A program made the translations under genes and the position numbers. Of a DNA stretch of 64,000 bases, positions 63,372 to 64,000 are shown one piece after another; the first letter of the stretch is position 1, and the number at the start of each line of letters is the position of its first letter. Origin of the DNA: Desulfovibrionaceae bacterium (GTDB lineage Bacteria; Desulfobacterota; Desulfovibrionia; Desulfovibrionales; Desulfovibrionaceae); the NCBI GenBank assembly GCA_028689675.1, contig JAQVCS010000001.1:1-64000 (forward strand), given 5' to 3'. Below the pieces are notes generated by a model that had not been told where the DNA came from, did not search any database, and saw nothing but the letters and a program-made list of their open reading frames with translations.

Positions 63372-64000
63372 TTATTTATTTCTTTCATGGGGTAATGAAA
63401 TAATAAAACTTGTCCCAACGCCCACTTCACTTTCCACATGAATGCTTGCGCCCAAACTTTCTAAAATAGTAAAGCAAATAGAAAGCCCCAAGCCAGTCCC
63501 TTCACCAGGCTTTTTGGTGGTAAAGAAGGGGTCAAATATGCGCTTCAGTTTATCTTGCGGTATGCCAGAGCCTGTATCGGAAATGCGCACACAGCAACCT
63601 GCTTCACCAGCGCCTTCGGGCTTCCACTGTTCCACATGCACCGTTATTGTGCCATTTTTGCCCACGGCATCAAGGGCATTATCGATAATATTTAAAAATA
63701 CCTGCTGGAGCTGCGAGCCATCGGTAATAACAGAACCCACGCCCTCGGCATAGTCGCGCACAATGTCAATATTACGCAGGCGGGCTTCCCCAGCCAAAAA
63801 GCTGATGGTCTGGTCAAGCAGCATGGGCACAAAAAGCTCACCTTGCGAAGGGGCAACGGTGCGCCCAAAGCCCAGCATGCGGTGCGTTATGCCGCTGGCA
63901 CGCTCAACATGCTGCTCTATTTTTTCAGCAGTTTCACATAGTTCCTGATAATTCTTGTAATTTTCTGGCTTTTCTTCAGCCAGCAGGTCACGCATCCACC
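63372..64000 (-). CDS. Histidine kinase, C-terminal part (cut by window edge)
   Basis: At least 208 residues remain, running off the right edge. The end of a dimerisation helix region and a full HATPase domain are seen: NIIDNALDAV (N box), ISDTGSGI (G1), DPFFTTKKPGEG (F box) and TGLGLSICF (G2), all intact. The layout resembles NtrB-type kinases. The sensor part and phosphoacceptor His are outside the window. It should phosphorylate the adjoining receiver protein. Confidence 0.9.
   Translation of the reverse strand, partial: WMRDLLAEEKPENYKNYQELCETAEKIEQHVERASGITHRMLGFGRTVAPSQGELFVPMLLDQTISFLAGEARLRNIDIVRDYAEGVGSVITDGSQLQQVFLNIIDNALDAVGKNGTITVHVEQWKPEGAGEAGCCVRISDTGSGIPQDKLKRIFDPFFTTKKPGEGTGLGLSICFTILESLGASIHVESEVGVGTSFIISLPHERNK

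Overview
The window comes from a sulfate-reducing deltaproteobacterium of the Desulfovibrionaceae, probably a Desulfovibrio-like species. The support is gene content: dissimilatory sulfate adenylyltransferase (sat), the siroheme-dependent heme genes ahbC-hemB-ahbD plus an AhbA/B-type decarboxylase, a complete Coo-type energy-converting hydrogenase operon in the order known from Desulfovibrio vulgaris, and a giant FAD/Fe-S lactate or glycolate dehydrogenase. Genes are dense on both strands. No tRNA, rRNA or CRISPR array was recognised. These calls come from reading the sequence, without database searches.

Layout. 1-9000: the start of an IS630-type transposase, then cooM-K-L-X-U-H-hypA-cooF on the minus strand with overlapping stops and starts. 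No CO dehydrogenase genes are nearby. 9.0-16.3 kb: thiE, a DUF362 protein, an MscS-family channel, cysK, and sat behind a Rex-like operator. 16.5-22.4 kb: a TPR protein followed by a 1408-residue hybrid sensor that has receiver and HPt domains but a degenerate kinase core, then a lipoprotein. 22.6-27.4 kb: a universal stress protein and the heme cluster. 27.4-34.1 kb: purE and purD, a phenylacetate-CoA ligase-like enzyme, a small Cys-pair protein, and mutL. 34.3-45.1 kb: catalase behind a PerR-like palindrome, argJ, the str genes rpsL-rpsG-fusA, class II aldolase, a GAPDH with NADP-type residues, a SppA-type protease and a DUF533 protein. 45.1-52.7 kb: the rod-shape operon mreB-mreC-mreD-mrdA, a YhcC-type radical SAM gene and rpsA. 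52.8-64 kb: an RlmM-like methyltransferase, the FAD/Fe-S dehydrogenase, a membrane protein, a frameshifted MFS transporter, and a translationally coupled response regulator and PEP-synthase-like protein behind a histidine kinase cut by the window edge.

The genes fit lactate- or H2-linked sulfate respiration. Sat activates sulfate, the Coo complex couples ferredoxin to H2 and ion pumping, the FAD/Fe-S dehydrogenase oxidises a 2-hydroxyacid, and the Ahb enzymes make heme for cytochromes. The least conventional parts are the pseudo-kinase hybrid sensor with its roughly 580-residue low-complexity linker, the kinase/regulator/PEP-synthase-like operon, and several strong non-coding hairpins and short repeats between genes.
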